Below, in pieces: positions 14,774 to 22,102 of a stretch of 64,000 nucleotides of DNA; within the stretch, counting starts at the first letter, position 1; each line of letters opens with the position of its first letter. The stretch lies in assembly GCA_003538625.1 (NCBI GenBank), contig DPRR01000029.1:1-64000 (forward strand). The letters are read 5' to 3'. The translations under genes and the position numbers were made by a program. The notes under the pieces are model-generated. The model was not told the DNA's origin. It made no database searches and saw nothing but the letters and a program-made list of their open reading frames with translations. This DNA comes from Ignavibacteriales bacterium (GTDB lineage: Bacteria > Bacteroidota > Ignavibacteria > Ignavibacteriales > Ignavibacteriaceae).

Positions 14774-15910
14774 ATGGCAAGCATAAGATTAAAAGGTGGG
14801 AAGCTGTTTATTGATTACCGGGTTAATGGAAAGCGGAAAAGAGTTTCCACAAAATTAATAGACAGCAGAGAAAACAGAAAAAAAGCGGAGGTATTAAAAA
14901 AACAGATTGAATATGAAGTATCCACCGGGCTCCACGTAGAGAGATTAAAAAGGTTAGATAAAAAAGAAATGAGTTTAAGCAGGGGAATAGATGAATTTCT
15001 GAAATCAAAAGACAACCTTAATAAAAAAACCGCGGATGGCTACAGACAGGCAATGAATAAGCTCATCAAATATACCGGTAATATTGCGATTAAAAGAATT
15101 ACGCTGGATCTGGTAAAAGAAGTAAGATTAAAATTAAGCACAGATAAATACCAGGTTAATATTACCAGCAAAAAAAATCAAGAAAAGAATTCTGAGGAAA
15201 AAGTTTATAAGCAAAAATCACTTCAAGAAATAACTATCATAAGTTATTTAAATAAACTCAGAATAATTTTTAATTATTTTGTTAAGGAGAAATATATACC
15301 TGAGAATCCTTTCCCTGCACAGCAAATCAAGTTCAAGCCTGTTGTAACTATCACGGATAAAGATTTAAATGATATATTATCCAAACTTAAAAATGCAAAC
15401 AGAGAACATTATAAAGTTATAATGTTTTTATTACTTACCGGACTGCGGGTTGGGGAATTGATAGGTCTGACGTTTGAAGAAAATATTGATTTTAAAGAAG
15501 AGATATTAAAAGTAAAAAACCACAAAAAGAATCGTGAAGATTCTTTGCCTATCTATCCTGAGTTAATGGAATTCATTCGTTATGAGTGGAGTGAATATAC
15601 TGGACTGCTTTTTAATTATAAGTCAATTCATTCAATGAAATTTTTTGAACGATTTAGAAAGCGTGAAGGATATGAAAAATATTCTTACCATACTTTAAGA
15701 AAAACTTTTATCACAAAATTAATTAATAGTGGTATGAGCGTGTATGATGTTATGACATTAGCAAGACATCGAAATATTGAAACAACACTTCGACATTACT
15801 CCCGTGCAGACCTGCGACGAATGGGGAATGAGATAAGTAACAAGACAAATATGGGCACTCTTTTGGGCACCGATTTTAAAAAGGGCTTAAAATTAGTTGA
15901 AAGCATATAA
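14774..15910 (+). CDS. int: Tyrosine-type site-specific integrase
   Basis: A 378-residue phage integrase. An AP2-like arm-binding region (SIRLKGGKLFIDYRVNGKRK) is followed by a SAM-like core-binding domain (about 80-185) and a catalytic domain with Arg in TGLRVGELIGL, HxxR in YHTLRKTFITKL, the second His in ARHRNIETTLRHY and the nucleophile Tyr in RHYSRAD. TGGAGGAAGC provides a strong ribosome binding site. The stop lies 20 bases before the tRNA-Thr 3' half, so this enzyme most likely catalysed integration at that tRNA. Confidence 0.93.
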   Translation: MASIRLKGGKLFIDYRVNGKRKRVSTKLIDSRENRKKAEVLKKQIEYEVSTGLHVERLKRLDKKEMSLSRGIDEFLKSKDNLNKKTADGYRQAMNKLIKYTGNIAIKRITLDLVKEVRLKLSTDKYQVNITSKKNQEKNSEEKVYKQKSLQEITIISYLNKLRIIFNYFVKEKYIPENPFPAQQIKFKPVVTITDKDLNDILSKLKNANREHYKVIMFLLLTGLRVGELIGLTFEENIDFKEEILKVKNHKKNREDSLPIYPELMEFIRYEWSEYTGLLFNYKSIHSMKFFERFRKREGYEKYSYHTLRKTFITKLINSGMSVYDVMTLARHRNIETTLRHYSRADLRRMGNEISNKTNMGTLLGTDFKKGLKLVESI

Positions 15911-15930
15911 AATAAGTCAAGCCCAAAGCA

Positions 15931-15974
15931 TTCGTAATGAGTAGGTCGCCGGTTCGATTCCGGCAGTTGGCTCA
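15931..15974 (+). other. att scar: 3' half of tRNA-Thr(CGT)
   Basis: From the anticodon loop onward the sequence matches a tRNA: TTCGTAA loop with anticodon CGT, anticodon-stem arm TGAGT, T-arm GCCGG-TTCGATT-CCGGC, acceptor arm AGTTGGC and discriminator T followed by CA. Upstream of 15931 the matching anticodon 5' arm (ACTCA expected) and the D arm are missing, so the crossover probably lies in the anticodon loop. A whole tRNA-Thr(CGT) should lie at the left end of the element. Confidence 0.8.
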
Positions 15975-15976
15975 GA

Positions 15977-16010
15977 AAAGCCCTAAAATTTATGTTTTTA
16001 GGGCTTTTTT
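15977..16010 (+). terminator. Rho-independent terminator at the tRNA side of the att site
   Basis: Stem AGCCCTAAAA/TTTTAGGGCT with a short loop and a run of six T. It probably was the terminator of the original tRNA transcript. Confidence 0.85.
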
Positions 16011-16120
16011 GTTTCCCAAATTTCCTAAGCTAATCAGAACTAATTAGAGTATTTACAATTTTGGGCAGTGTTTGGACAGCGTTTTAGTTGCAATTAATTA
16101 AAACGAATAAGTGAATTTGA

Positions 16121-16430
16121 GTGCCTGGAAATGGGCGCTAAATGAAATCCATCTGAAGAATATGCGAAGGCGTTATGTTTGTTTTAGCTGTGGAAGATAG
16201 GAGGAAAGCGACCCTGCACACAGCCTCAAAAATAATGATTGAGTAGGATTATCCAACAAGGTTACGCCCCAATTGAGTAGCACCTGATAATAACACGATT
16301 GATTAGAAAAATATCTTGTGGAAAGGGATAATATTTTAATGAAAAGACTCAATTGGGCAAGTGCCGAGTCCCGACAAGCCGGGATTTACGCTGGGCTACT
16401 AAGATTTTTTAATTTTGTAGGGCTTTAATC
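16121..16430 (+). ncRNA. Possible structured RNA, decayed group II intron-like
   Basis: Non-coding, more GC-rich than other gaps, with several long-range complementary arms: GCTGTG (16187-16192) with CACAGC (16219-16224); GCCCCAATTGAGT (16266-16278) with ACTCAATTGGGC (16347-16358); TCCCG/CGGGA near 16369-16384. The start GTGCCTGGAAATGGGCGCTAA resembles the 5' end of bacterial group II introns (GUGCGCC...GGGUGUUAA in Ll.LtrB), and GGAAAGCGA at 16203-16211 also occurs in that intron. There is no domain V and no reverse transcriptase, so at most a remnant. The transcribed strand is assumed. Confidence 0.3.
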
Positions 16431-16451
16431 GAACCACTCGATTCTGCAAAT

Positions 16452-16598
16452 CTACTGCGCGGCAAGAAAATTCGCACCCCTCATCTCCACCACCTTATAA
16501 TAATCAGTCTTACCCGGAAATATTTCTTCGTTCTTCTGCTTAGCCAGACTATCCGCAGCTTCCCCTGATAAATCTGTTTTGAAGATCTCCTGTTTTCC
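16452..16598 (-). pseudogene. 3' remnant of a coding sequence
   Basis: An open stretch of 48 codons with protein-like composition (KQEIFKTDLSGEAADSLAKQ, then ending VVEMRGANFLAAQ and a stop). An in-frame TAA lies directly before it, and no start codon or ribosome binding site is present. It looks like the C-terminal end of a gene whose 5' part was lost. I do not recognise the family. Confidence 0.4.
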
Positions 16599-16611
16599 AA
16601 ATTACACCAAA

Positions 16612-16631
16612 CCTGCCTGCCGTCAGGCAGG
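16612..16631. repeat. Palindromic repeat CCTGCCTG/CAGGCAGG
   Basis: Perfect 8-bp arms around CCGT. Imperfect relatives occur at 20403-20420 and 43246-43262. Confidence 0.7.
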
Positions 16632-16720
16632 GCGACCGAGCAAGTGAAAAAACATTTCTGACTTCGGGTGATTATCAGCGAAGGCGGGGCGTTTGAAAGC
16701 CGATGTTAGCAGAATTTCTT

Positions 16721-17479
16721 TTACTTAGTCTTGAATAAGTTAATTGTATAATCAAGTAATTTTTTATTCCCATATTCGCCGTGTCCCGGAACAATAATTT
16801 TTACATTTGGATATTCCTTTTTAACTCTTTCAACTGTTTCTGACCAATCTGCAATATTTGCATCGCCTAAATAACCTTTACTTGCATCTAATTCTTTTAT
16901 TAAACAGCCTCCAAACATTACGTTTTCACTCGGGAAATATCCAACTACATTATCTTTTGTATGTCCTTCTCCGAAAAACTTTACAATAATATTTTCATCC
17001 CCTACTTTTAAAATAAGTGAATCCCTGAAGCTATTTTTTGGGACTACAAAATTATTTTCTTTTGCAAATTCAATTGTTTTGGAATATGCATAAGAAGGAA
17101 TATTATTATCATCAAATGCTTTTAGACCACCTAAACAGTCGTCGTGGAAATGCGTTGGAATAATCGCCTTTATTTTGCAATGAAGTGTTTCATTGATCCA
17201 ATAGATTAACTCTTCTGAATTTTTGTCGTTGGTTGGTGTATCGAAAACAATTACTTCATTACTATTTCTAACAATCAGGCCGTTGCAAGGAACATTCCCA
17301 AAATCATTTGTTTGTTTAAATGAGGTATGTTCAAAAGAATTTTCAGCAATTTGGGTAACAATTAACTCATTGGATTTGTAAACCTCTTTGGGTTTGAATG
17401 CGTTTGGTTTTTGAGAACTACAATTTAAAATTGTCATTGAGATTACAATTATCAAGAAAGTATTTATAATTATTTTCAT
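16721..17479 (-). CDS. Subclass B1 metallo-beta-lactamase, lipoprotein
   Basis: A 252-residue enzyme with a lipoprotein signal (TILNC, Cys20). It carries the full B1 zinc set: THFHDDCLGG (His110, His112, Asp114), GEGHTKDN (His173), GGCLIKE (Cys192, with Lys195 at the substrate-carboxylate position) and VPGHGEYG (His233), plus GDAN with Asn208. These match His116, His118, Asp120, His196, Cys221, Lys224, Asn233 and His263 in standard numbering. Such enzymes hydrolyse penams, cephems and carbapenems in the periplasm. Length is normal. It overlaps the DUF1801 gene by four bases and is probably co-transcribed with it. Confidence 0.88.
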   Translation of the reverse strand: MKIIINTFLIIVISMTILNCSSQKPNAFKPKEVYKSNELIVTQIAENSFEHTSFKQTNDFGNVPCNGLIVRNSNEVIVFDTPTNDKNSEELIYWINETLHCKIKAIIPTHFHDDCLGGLKAFDDNNIPSYAYSKTIEFAKENNFVVPKNSFRDSLILKVGDENIIVKFFGEGHTKDNVVGYFPSENVMFGGCLIKELDASKGYLGDANIADWSETVERVKKEYPNVKIIVPGHGEYGNKKLLDYTINLFKTK

Positions 17480-17940
17480 TTTGTATTCTGTTTTTTTAGG
17501 ATTTCTGCGTTAGTTGTTTTCTCTTGTTCAACCCCATATCGTATTGCCTCTTTAAGGATATCAATGTTTATATCTTTTAGAGTTTTGAACTTAATGCAAT
17601 ATCCGCTCACACTTGACTTGCCTATTTTTTTTCCATACGTTTTCGATAAATATGTCTTATCATTGATACCAAGTATATAGACAGAGATTCCGGTTTTGTT
17701 TGCACTCATACCAATTTGATAAAACTCTCTGGTTTTTCCGTCAGAATATTTTATGGTCTGAGATCCATATCCAATATTAGGGTTAGAAACAGTTTTACCT
17801 TCATCGTCTTTGCCATCCAGGAACCATAATTTACATTTTGGCATCACCTCCAGAATGATACGGTGCAAATTTTGCATATCGCTGCGTTTTGGTTCAGGTT
17901 GGCTATTAATGTACTGTTTGATTTGTTCTTTTACGTTCAT
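17476..17940 (-). CDS. DUF1801 domain protein
   Basis: A 154-residue cytosolic protein matching the DUF1801 (YdhG-like) family: N-terminal helix pair (IKQYINSQPEPKRSDMQNLH, ILEVMPKCK), then beta hairpins around NIGYGSQTIKYSDGK and GISVYILG, and a closing helix. Members have a fold like phosphoribosyl-ATP or iron-chaperone-type proteins, and no enzymatic activity is firmly known. It overlaps the beta-lactamase gene by four bases. DUF1801 genes are frequent passengers in integron cassettes and resistance islands. Confidence 0.75.
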   Translation of the reverse strand: MNVKEQIKQYINSQPEPKRSDMQNLHRIILEVMPKCKLWFLDGKDDEGKTVSNPNIGYGSQTIKYSDGKTREFYQIGMSANKTGISVYILGINDKTYLSKTYGKKIGKSSVSGYCIKFKTLKDINIDILKEAIRYGVEQEKTTNAEILKKQNTK

Positions 17941-17981
17941 ATAAAAATATTCGTTACTAAACCTTTGTTAGCGCTTCCTTG

Positions 17982-18563
17982 TTACTGTCTGTCCACTACA
18001 TAATTCAGTTCAGTTACCCCGCAAGTAAATGGACGAGTACTTAATAGTTTTAGTTTAGTTCTGTCTTTAATGTTCACGAACAATGGAATGCCTTGTCCAA
18101 GAATAATTGGATTAACAAATAGCCAATAGCCGTCAATTAAATTCAGTTGGATAAGTGAATGTGTTGCTGTCGGGCTGCCAAAAAGCAAGATGTCTTTACT
18201 CCCGCTATTTGGGGATTGTTTTATTTCATTTATTCTGTCTGAAAGGTTATCGCTGATAATTTGAGTGTTAGTCAATTCCGCATCTTTTAATGTTTTTGAT
18301 AAAACAACTTTGTGAACTTTTTTGTACCACTTTGAATGTTCTATGTCGTGCCTGGATGCTGTCGGTTTGTCTCCTGCAGTGGGCCAGTAATTTTCCATCA
18401 TCTGATAAGTTACTCGTCCATATAATGCAGTGTCGCCTTCGCTCATCCGCTTACCGACAAAATCAAAAATCTCTTCATCAACTTTAATCCAGCCCATTTC
18501 TCCATTCGGTCCTGCTACAAAACCATCAAGTGATATGTGCATAAAAGAAATTATTTTTCTCAT
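17982..18563 (-). CDS. Dihydrofolate-reductase / RibD C-terminal-like protein
   Basis: A 193-residue protein of the RibD_C family (fold of bacterial DHFR): N-terminal strand and loop MRKIISFMHISLDGFVAGPN, nucleotide-site region GDTALYGRVTYQMM, and DILLFGSPTATHSLIQLNLI followed by NPIILGQGIPLF, the usual second half of the domain. The usual activity is NADPH-dependent reduction of a pteridine or pyrimidine-like substrate, but the real substrate of these short, stand-alone members is unknown. It is not a housekeeping folA. Confidence 0.82.
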   Translation of the reverse strand: MRKIISFMHISLDGFVAGPNGEMGWIKVDEEIFDFVGKRMSEGDTALYGRVTYQMMENYWPTAGDKPTASRHDIEHSKWYKKVHKVVLSKTLKDAELTNTQIISDNLSDRINEIKQSPNSGSKDILLFGSPTATHSLIQLNLIDGYWLFVNPIILGQGIPLFVNIKDRTKLKLLSTRPFTCGVTELNYVVDRQ

Positions 18564-18669
18564 ATTGTTATTTGTTTAGATGTTTATACAATTTTATGTG
18601 CTGTTTTTATTACCTGAATCAATCTCATAATTTTCATTGTCAAGCCTCCGTTCTAACAAAAACCCTCTT

Positions 18670-19149
18670 TTAAGAGTTGTCTAAAATATCTGTTGTTGAT
18701 TTATTTCCGAGTTGTTCGGCTAATCCGATAAGAAGTCCTTCTATTCCGCGAATGTAGCAGAGTCTATAAATGTCTTCATATTGAACAACTTCTCCAACGA
18801 TTTCAACACCATGCTTCAGAAGTCTGGATAACAATTCATCAAGTTTATCAACCCTGAACATAATGCGAAGATAGCCAAGAGAATTTACGGGAGCCGTTCT
18901 ATGGTCTGCTATAGTATGTGGGATGAGAAATCGTGAAAGTTCAAGCCGGCTATGTCCGTCGGGCGTAACCATCATAGCAATCTCAACAGACTGATTACCA
19001 AGACCCGTAACACGTCCAGCCCATTCACCTTCAACCATCATTCGTCCTTCAAGCTTAAGTCCTATCTCCGTGAAAAAAGCAATCGCGTTATCGAGGGACT
19101 CAACAACGATTCCAACATTGTTCATTTCCAATAATTTACTTTTTGCCAT
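18670..19149 (-). CDS. VOC superfamily (glyoxalase/bleomycin-resistance-like) protein
   Basis: A 159-residue protein made of two beta-alpha-beta-beta-beta modules: MNNVGIVVESLDNAIAFFTE opens the first, and YLRIMFRVDKLDELLSRLLK opens the second, ending near YIRGIEGLLIGLAEQLG. Metal-binding positions are only partly evident (Glu in EIVGEV and in IEGLLIGLAE). VOC enzymes include glyoxalases, dioxygenases and antibiotic-binding proteins. It is 25 bases downstream of the SnoaL-like gene and likely shares its transcript. Confidence 0.75.
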   Translation of the reverse strand: MAKSKLLEMNNVGIVVESLDNAIAFFTEIGLKLEGRMMVEGEWAGRVTGLGNQSVEIAMMVTPDGHSRLELSRFLIPHTIADHRTAPVNSLGYLRIMFRVDKLDELLSRLLKHGVEIVGEVVQYEDIYRLCYIRGIEGLLIGLAEQLGNKSTTDILDNS

Positions 19150-19174
19150 AGTCTTATCTCTTTATAAAGTTTCT

Positions 19175-20041
19175 TTAAAAGTAAGATGGAGCCTCCGGTA
19201 ATGGCTGGCCGCAACTGCACACACCGGAATTCTTATCATATGAATTCATTTTTCGGCACACTTTGCACCGAACCCACATTGGATTGATGTGATGCGGAAC
19301 CCAAACGCTTGTAAAAGCTGAATCGCTCAGCTCAGCCCAGAATTTTCGCATTGCTTCCGAATGTGTACCCTCTTTTTTTAACTGCATAATATGTTCTGGT
19401 TTTTCCCACGCAGAAATCGTTATTCCGCGCCCGCCAATCCTTATGGTGGTCAATCCAATGAAACCTTCCATAGCCAACATCTCTGTTGCAGTTGCCCTGG
19501 TCAAATCGCGAATCTCTTCTGTCTGCGAGTCGGAGTTCCAAATCGTCGTGATCCCAAATGCACCAGGCTTAGTCTTCTTGCCCGATTGAACTGCAACCGA
19601 AAAACCAAACGAGAATGGACCCAGCTTATGCGGCTGAACCAATACCTGTAACCCTAACTGCTCCGACAAAGTCTTTGTATCAAAGTAACCTTTTACAGCC
19701 TTAATACCATCGGTTCCGATCTCCATCAAATCAACTCCGGCAAGCGAAATGGTTCGTTCAGTTGCCGGCAAACCATGAAATGATCCTGTGTTGGTACCTT
19801 TCATTATCCACTCAGCTACAACTCTGCCCGGTGTGGTTTCCACAAGACTAATAATTGCAAATGTTAAATCCGAAAATGCACTCCATAAGCCTCGCGCGTT
19901 GGCGCCGATCGCATCGCCTGTAATTTTACCGGTAGATGGATCACTATAGGTGCCGTCCGAGGTGAAACTTTTAATCATCGCATCAGCGTCGTGAGCATTC
20001 CAAGCATCCAGGTATTGCTTAGCTATGTCAATGTAAGTCAT
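19175..20041 (-). CDS. SnoaL-like domain fused to an ABM-like domain and a zinc ribbon
   Basis: A 288-residue protein. Residues 1-130 are a SnoaL/NTF2-like barrel (YLDAWNAHDADAMIKSFTSD, then GTYSDP and GSFHGLPATERTISLAGVD). Residues 135-245 contain a ferredoxin-like module similar to antibiotic-biosynthesis monooxygenases (GFIGLTTIRIGGRGITISAW). Residues 255-285 form a small CxxC...CxC zinc ribbon (CKVCRKMNSY, CSCGQ). The three-part order is unusual. The first domain belongs to families acting on polyketide-like or aromatic compounds, but no substrate can be named. Confidence 0.65.
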   Translation of the reverse strand: MTYIDIAKQYLDAWNAHDADAMIKSFTSDGTYSDPSTGKITGDAIGANARGLWSAFSDLTFAIISLVETTPGRVVAEWIMKGTNTGSFHGLPATERTISLAGVDLMEIGTDGIKAVKGYFDTKTLSEQLGLQVLVQPHKLGPFSFGFSVAVQSGKKTKPGAFGITTIWNSDSQTEEIRDLTRATATEMLAMEGFIGLTTIRIGGRGITISAWEKPEHIMQLKKEGTHSEAMRKFWAELSDSAFTSVWVPHHINPMWVRCKVCRKMNSYDKNSGVCSCGQPLPEAPSYF

Positions 20042-20907
20042 TTTTGGTCTCTTTTGTTAACGTTGTGTAATTTATTGTTTAAAATGGTTTCTGCAAGAAA
20101 CACCAGCGTGTCTTTTTATTAAGTTTTTTTATGTCATCCAGGCTTTGTTGATGTGACTTTTTCACACAACATAATTCTTTACGCATTGCGTAATATCTTA
20201 CATATAATTTGATTTTACGAAACTCATTTTCAATTTGAACAGACACTCAAAATCGGTCAATTATTATACTAAATTTATGGAAAGAAAAATTAGGCTTCAA
20301 GAATTTATAAAAGGAATGCTAAAATTTGTAAACGATGTCAGAGTTTTTAATCGAGGCTGTGGCAGATAATTTATCTTAAATTTGGTGATACAAATGAGCT
20401 GAACCTGCCTGACAGTAGACGGGTTATTTTTTGTCCTGTCATAAAAAAAATTGTACGCGTATTAACCAGGTGCAGACTTAAAATCGTTAACGATTCTGCA
20501 GTTGCTATCATATTCTTCATTTCTAACCGTCCATTTTATTAAATGCACTTATAACTTAAATCGAGAGATATATAATTCAATTATTGAATGTCTTTATTCT
20601 TTTAATAATCTATTCGTTTGGTTGCTGACTCTTCGAAAGGATTTTAAAGAAAAATCTGGTAAGCTTTTTTCCCAAGTTTAAATTAATTCATTTCAATTCA
20701 GGTATTAAATATTATAGTACAAAATCATTACAGCATTCCATCCTTTTGTAGTTAACAAATTGCGATAGTTGTTGACAATGGTAATAATTAATTGCTAATT
20801 ACAGCAAGGGAATTAATAGTATACAGCATCTCTCATATATTTATTATTAATTCTCTAAAATAAAAATTTCAAAGTGGGGTTGATAAATCAATTTAGTGAG
20901 GTATAAA
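20042..20907. other. Long intergenic region
   Basis: 866 bases without a convincing gene. A perfect 14-bp palindrome AATCGTTAACGATT lies at 20482-20495, flanked by complementary TGCAG and CTGCA. A member of the CCTGCCTG repeat family is at 20403. An open frame of 30 codons at 20277-20369 has no good ribosome binding site and is not called. The last bases hold GTGAGG, the ribosome binding site for the next gene. Confidence 0.6.
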
Positions 20908-21531
20908 ATGAAAAAGATTATTTTATTTTGTCTTTTTTTTATTACCTCGGGCTGTAGTGTCTTTCAACCCGAAGAAACAAGTATTATCCAGCCAACTTTA
21001 TTAAAGCAAGCTGAATTACCACCGCTAAGACAATCGATAGAAGGCAATTGGTTTGAGTTCTATTGTGAGATGCAAATTAATGCAAATGGCGATGTTGAGA
21101 GAGCAAAAATATTAAACGGAACAGGTGATGAGATTTGGGATTCACTTGCGGTGTTATCTCTAATGGATTGGAAATATTCACCCGCAATTTACGATGGTCA
21201 TCCAATAAAGCTTTTAATCCGTAGAAAAATTAGAGTCGTATTTGTTGAGCCGAATGTTATTCCACTGGCTGAAATTGAATTACAAAATTATGAGTTGGCT
21301 GACTCTGTATATAATGCACTTCTGAGTGGTACTGATTTTACTTCTCTTGTTAAGAAATACTCAATAAGCACTTCAAGAAGTCTACAAGGTTATTTAGGAT
21401 ATGTAAACATTCAACATTATTCTGATAATATAAGTACTGCGCTCTCTAAATTAGAAGAAGGAGAATTTACTAAACCGCTAAAGTACGGTGATTACTATGT
21501 CATATTTAAAAGGTTAAGACTTTATAATTAA
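20908..21531 (+). CDS. Lipoprotein with TonB C-terminal-like and parvulin-like domains
   Basis: A 207-residue lipoprotein. The signal ends in a lipobox (ITSGC). Residues about 50-115 (MQINANGDVERAKILNGTGD, WKYSPAIYDGHPI, RRKIRVVF) match a TonB_C domain, the part of energy transducers that touches outer-membrane receptors. Residues about 125-205 (LLSGTDFTSLVKKYSIS, GYLGYVNIQHY, LEEGEFTKPLKYGDYYVIFK) match a PpiC/parvulin rotamase domain. There is no TonB membrane helix, so it is not a standard energy transducer. ATG at 20908 with GAGG upstream is preferred over GTG at 20896. Confidence 0.7.
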   Translation: MKKIILFCLFFITSGCSVFQPEETSIIQPTLLKQAELPPLRQSIEGNWFEFYCEMQINANGDVERAKILNGTGDEIWDSLAVLSLMDWKYSPAIYDGHPIKLLIRRKIRVVFVEPNVIPLAEIELQNYELADSVYNALLSGTDFTSLVKKYSISTSRSLQGYLGYVNIQHYSDNISTALSKLEEGEFTKPLKYGDYYVIFKRLRLYN

Positions 21532-21852
21532 TATCTTATGTCGTTTTATCTAAAATTTTGTAATTCGAGGGATGGATTTAACAATTTCATAAGAGCACTA
21601 ATGAAAAATAAAGTACGAAAAGTAGATTATTCCCATTGAACAGTTCAAGACCAACCGGGTGAATCTTACAAAATGCTTCCATTATTACTCTGCCTTAATT
21701 TTGACTTCTCAATTAAACATAATTGATAAAGTATAACATTAGTTCATTTCAGATATAATTAGTTCACTCATAATACACTACCCAAATAAATAATATTTTT
21801 TGGTCAATAATGAGGTATTTAGATAAAATTTTTTAATATTTATTAAGGAGTT
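21532..21852. other. Intergenic region before a small gene
   Basis: 321 AT-rich bases. I see no hairpin, repeat or coding stretch except the AAGGAG ribosome binding site at its end (21845-21850). Confidence 0.5.
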
Positions 21853-22002
21853 ATGGGAAAATTAAATTCTTACATTAATAAGCAGCATTTATTATACGAT
21901 AATTTATATCAATCTAAAGTTGGTGGACTCTATTATTTTTTATTTGATATTACATTCCGCCTCGGAAATTCTATCCACGATTTTTTCCAATTTAAACAAT
22001 AA
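21853..22002 (+). CDS. 49-aa small protein
   Basis: A short frame with a textbook ribosome binding site, AAGGAG two bases before ATG. The peptide starts MGKLNSYINKQHLLYDNLYQ and has an aromatic, moderately hydrophobic centre (GGLYYFLFDITFRLG). It lies 100 bases before the tandem transglutaminase genes on the same strand. It may be a small membrane-associated protein or a leader peptide. No homology is recognised. Confidence 0.4.
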   Translation: MGKLNSYINKQHLLYDNLYQSKVGGLYYFLFDITFRLGNSIHDFFQFKQ

Positions 22003-22102
22003 CGAGATAAGAAATTTATTATTAATTAATTTTTATGAAAGTCATTTTTATCATTAGTTAATTAGTTCTTTCCGAATAACAAAAAACAAATTAGGTGGAG
22101 AT

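Larger units (their letters stand above)
1..15974. mobile_element. Right part of an integrated prophage-like element (left end outside window)
   Basis: The segment begins with terminase and portal genes, continues through lysis genes, a surface-protein and two-component cargo, a replication/excision block and an abortive-infection pair, and ends with a tyrosine integrase that abuts the 3' half of a tRNA-Thr gene. Integrase next to a tRNA 3' end is the classic right boundary of an element that integrates into a tRNA gene. No capsid, tail or baseplate gene is visible, so it is either a decayed prophage or carries its virion genes to the left of the window. The boundary at 15974 is well supported; the left boundary is not seen. 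Confidence 0.7.

Noticed and set aside
16121..16430. tmRNA or RNase P RNA in the non-coding stretch
   Set aside because: The tRNA-like ends and tag frame of tmRNA and the conserved P4 region of RNase P RNA are not present.
16660..20060. Confident integron attC sites between the accessory genes
   Set aside because: TAACAAA-like motifs are present but the seven-base core RYYYAAC/GTTRRRY pair is not met at any border, and two genes overlap.
20277..20369. 30-codon frame starting MERKIRLQEF
   Set aside because: There is no good ribosome binding site and it is too short to judge without conservation data.
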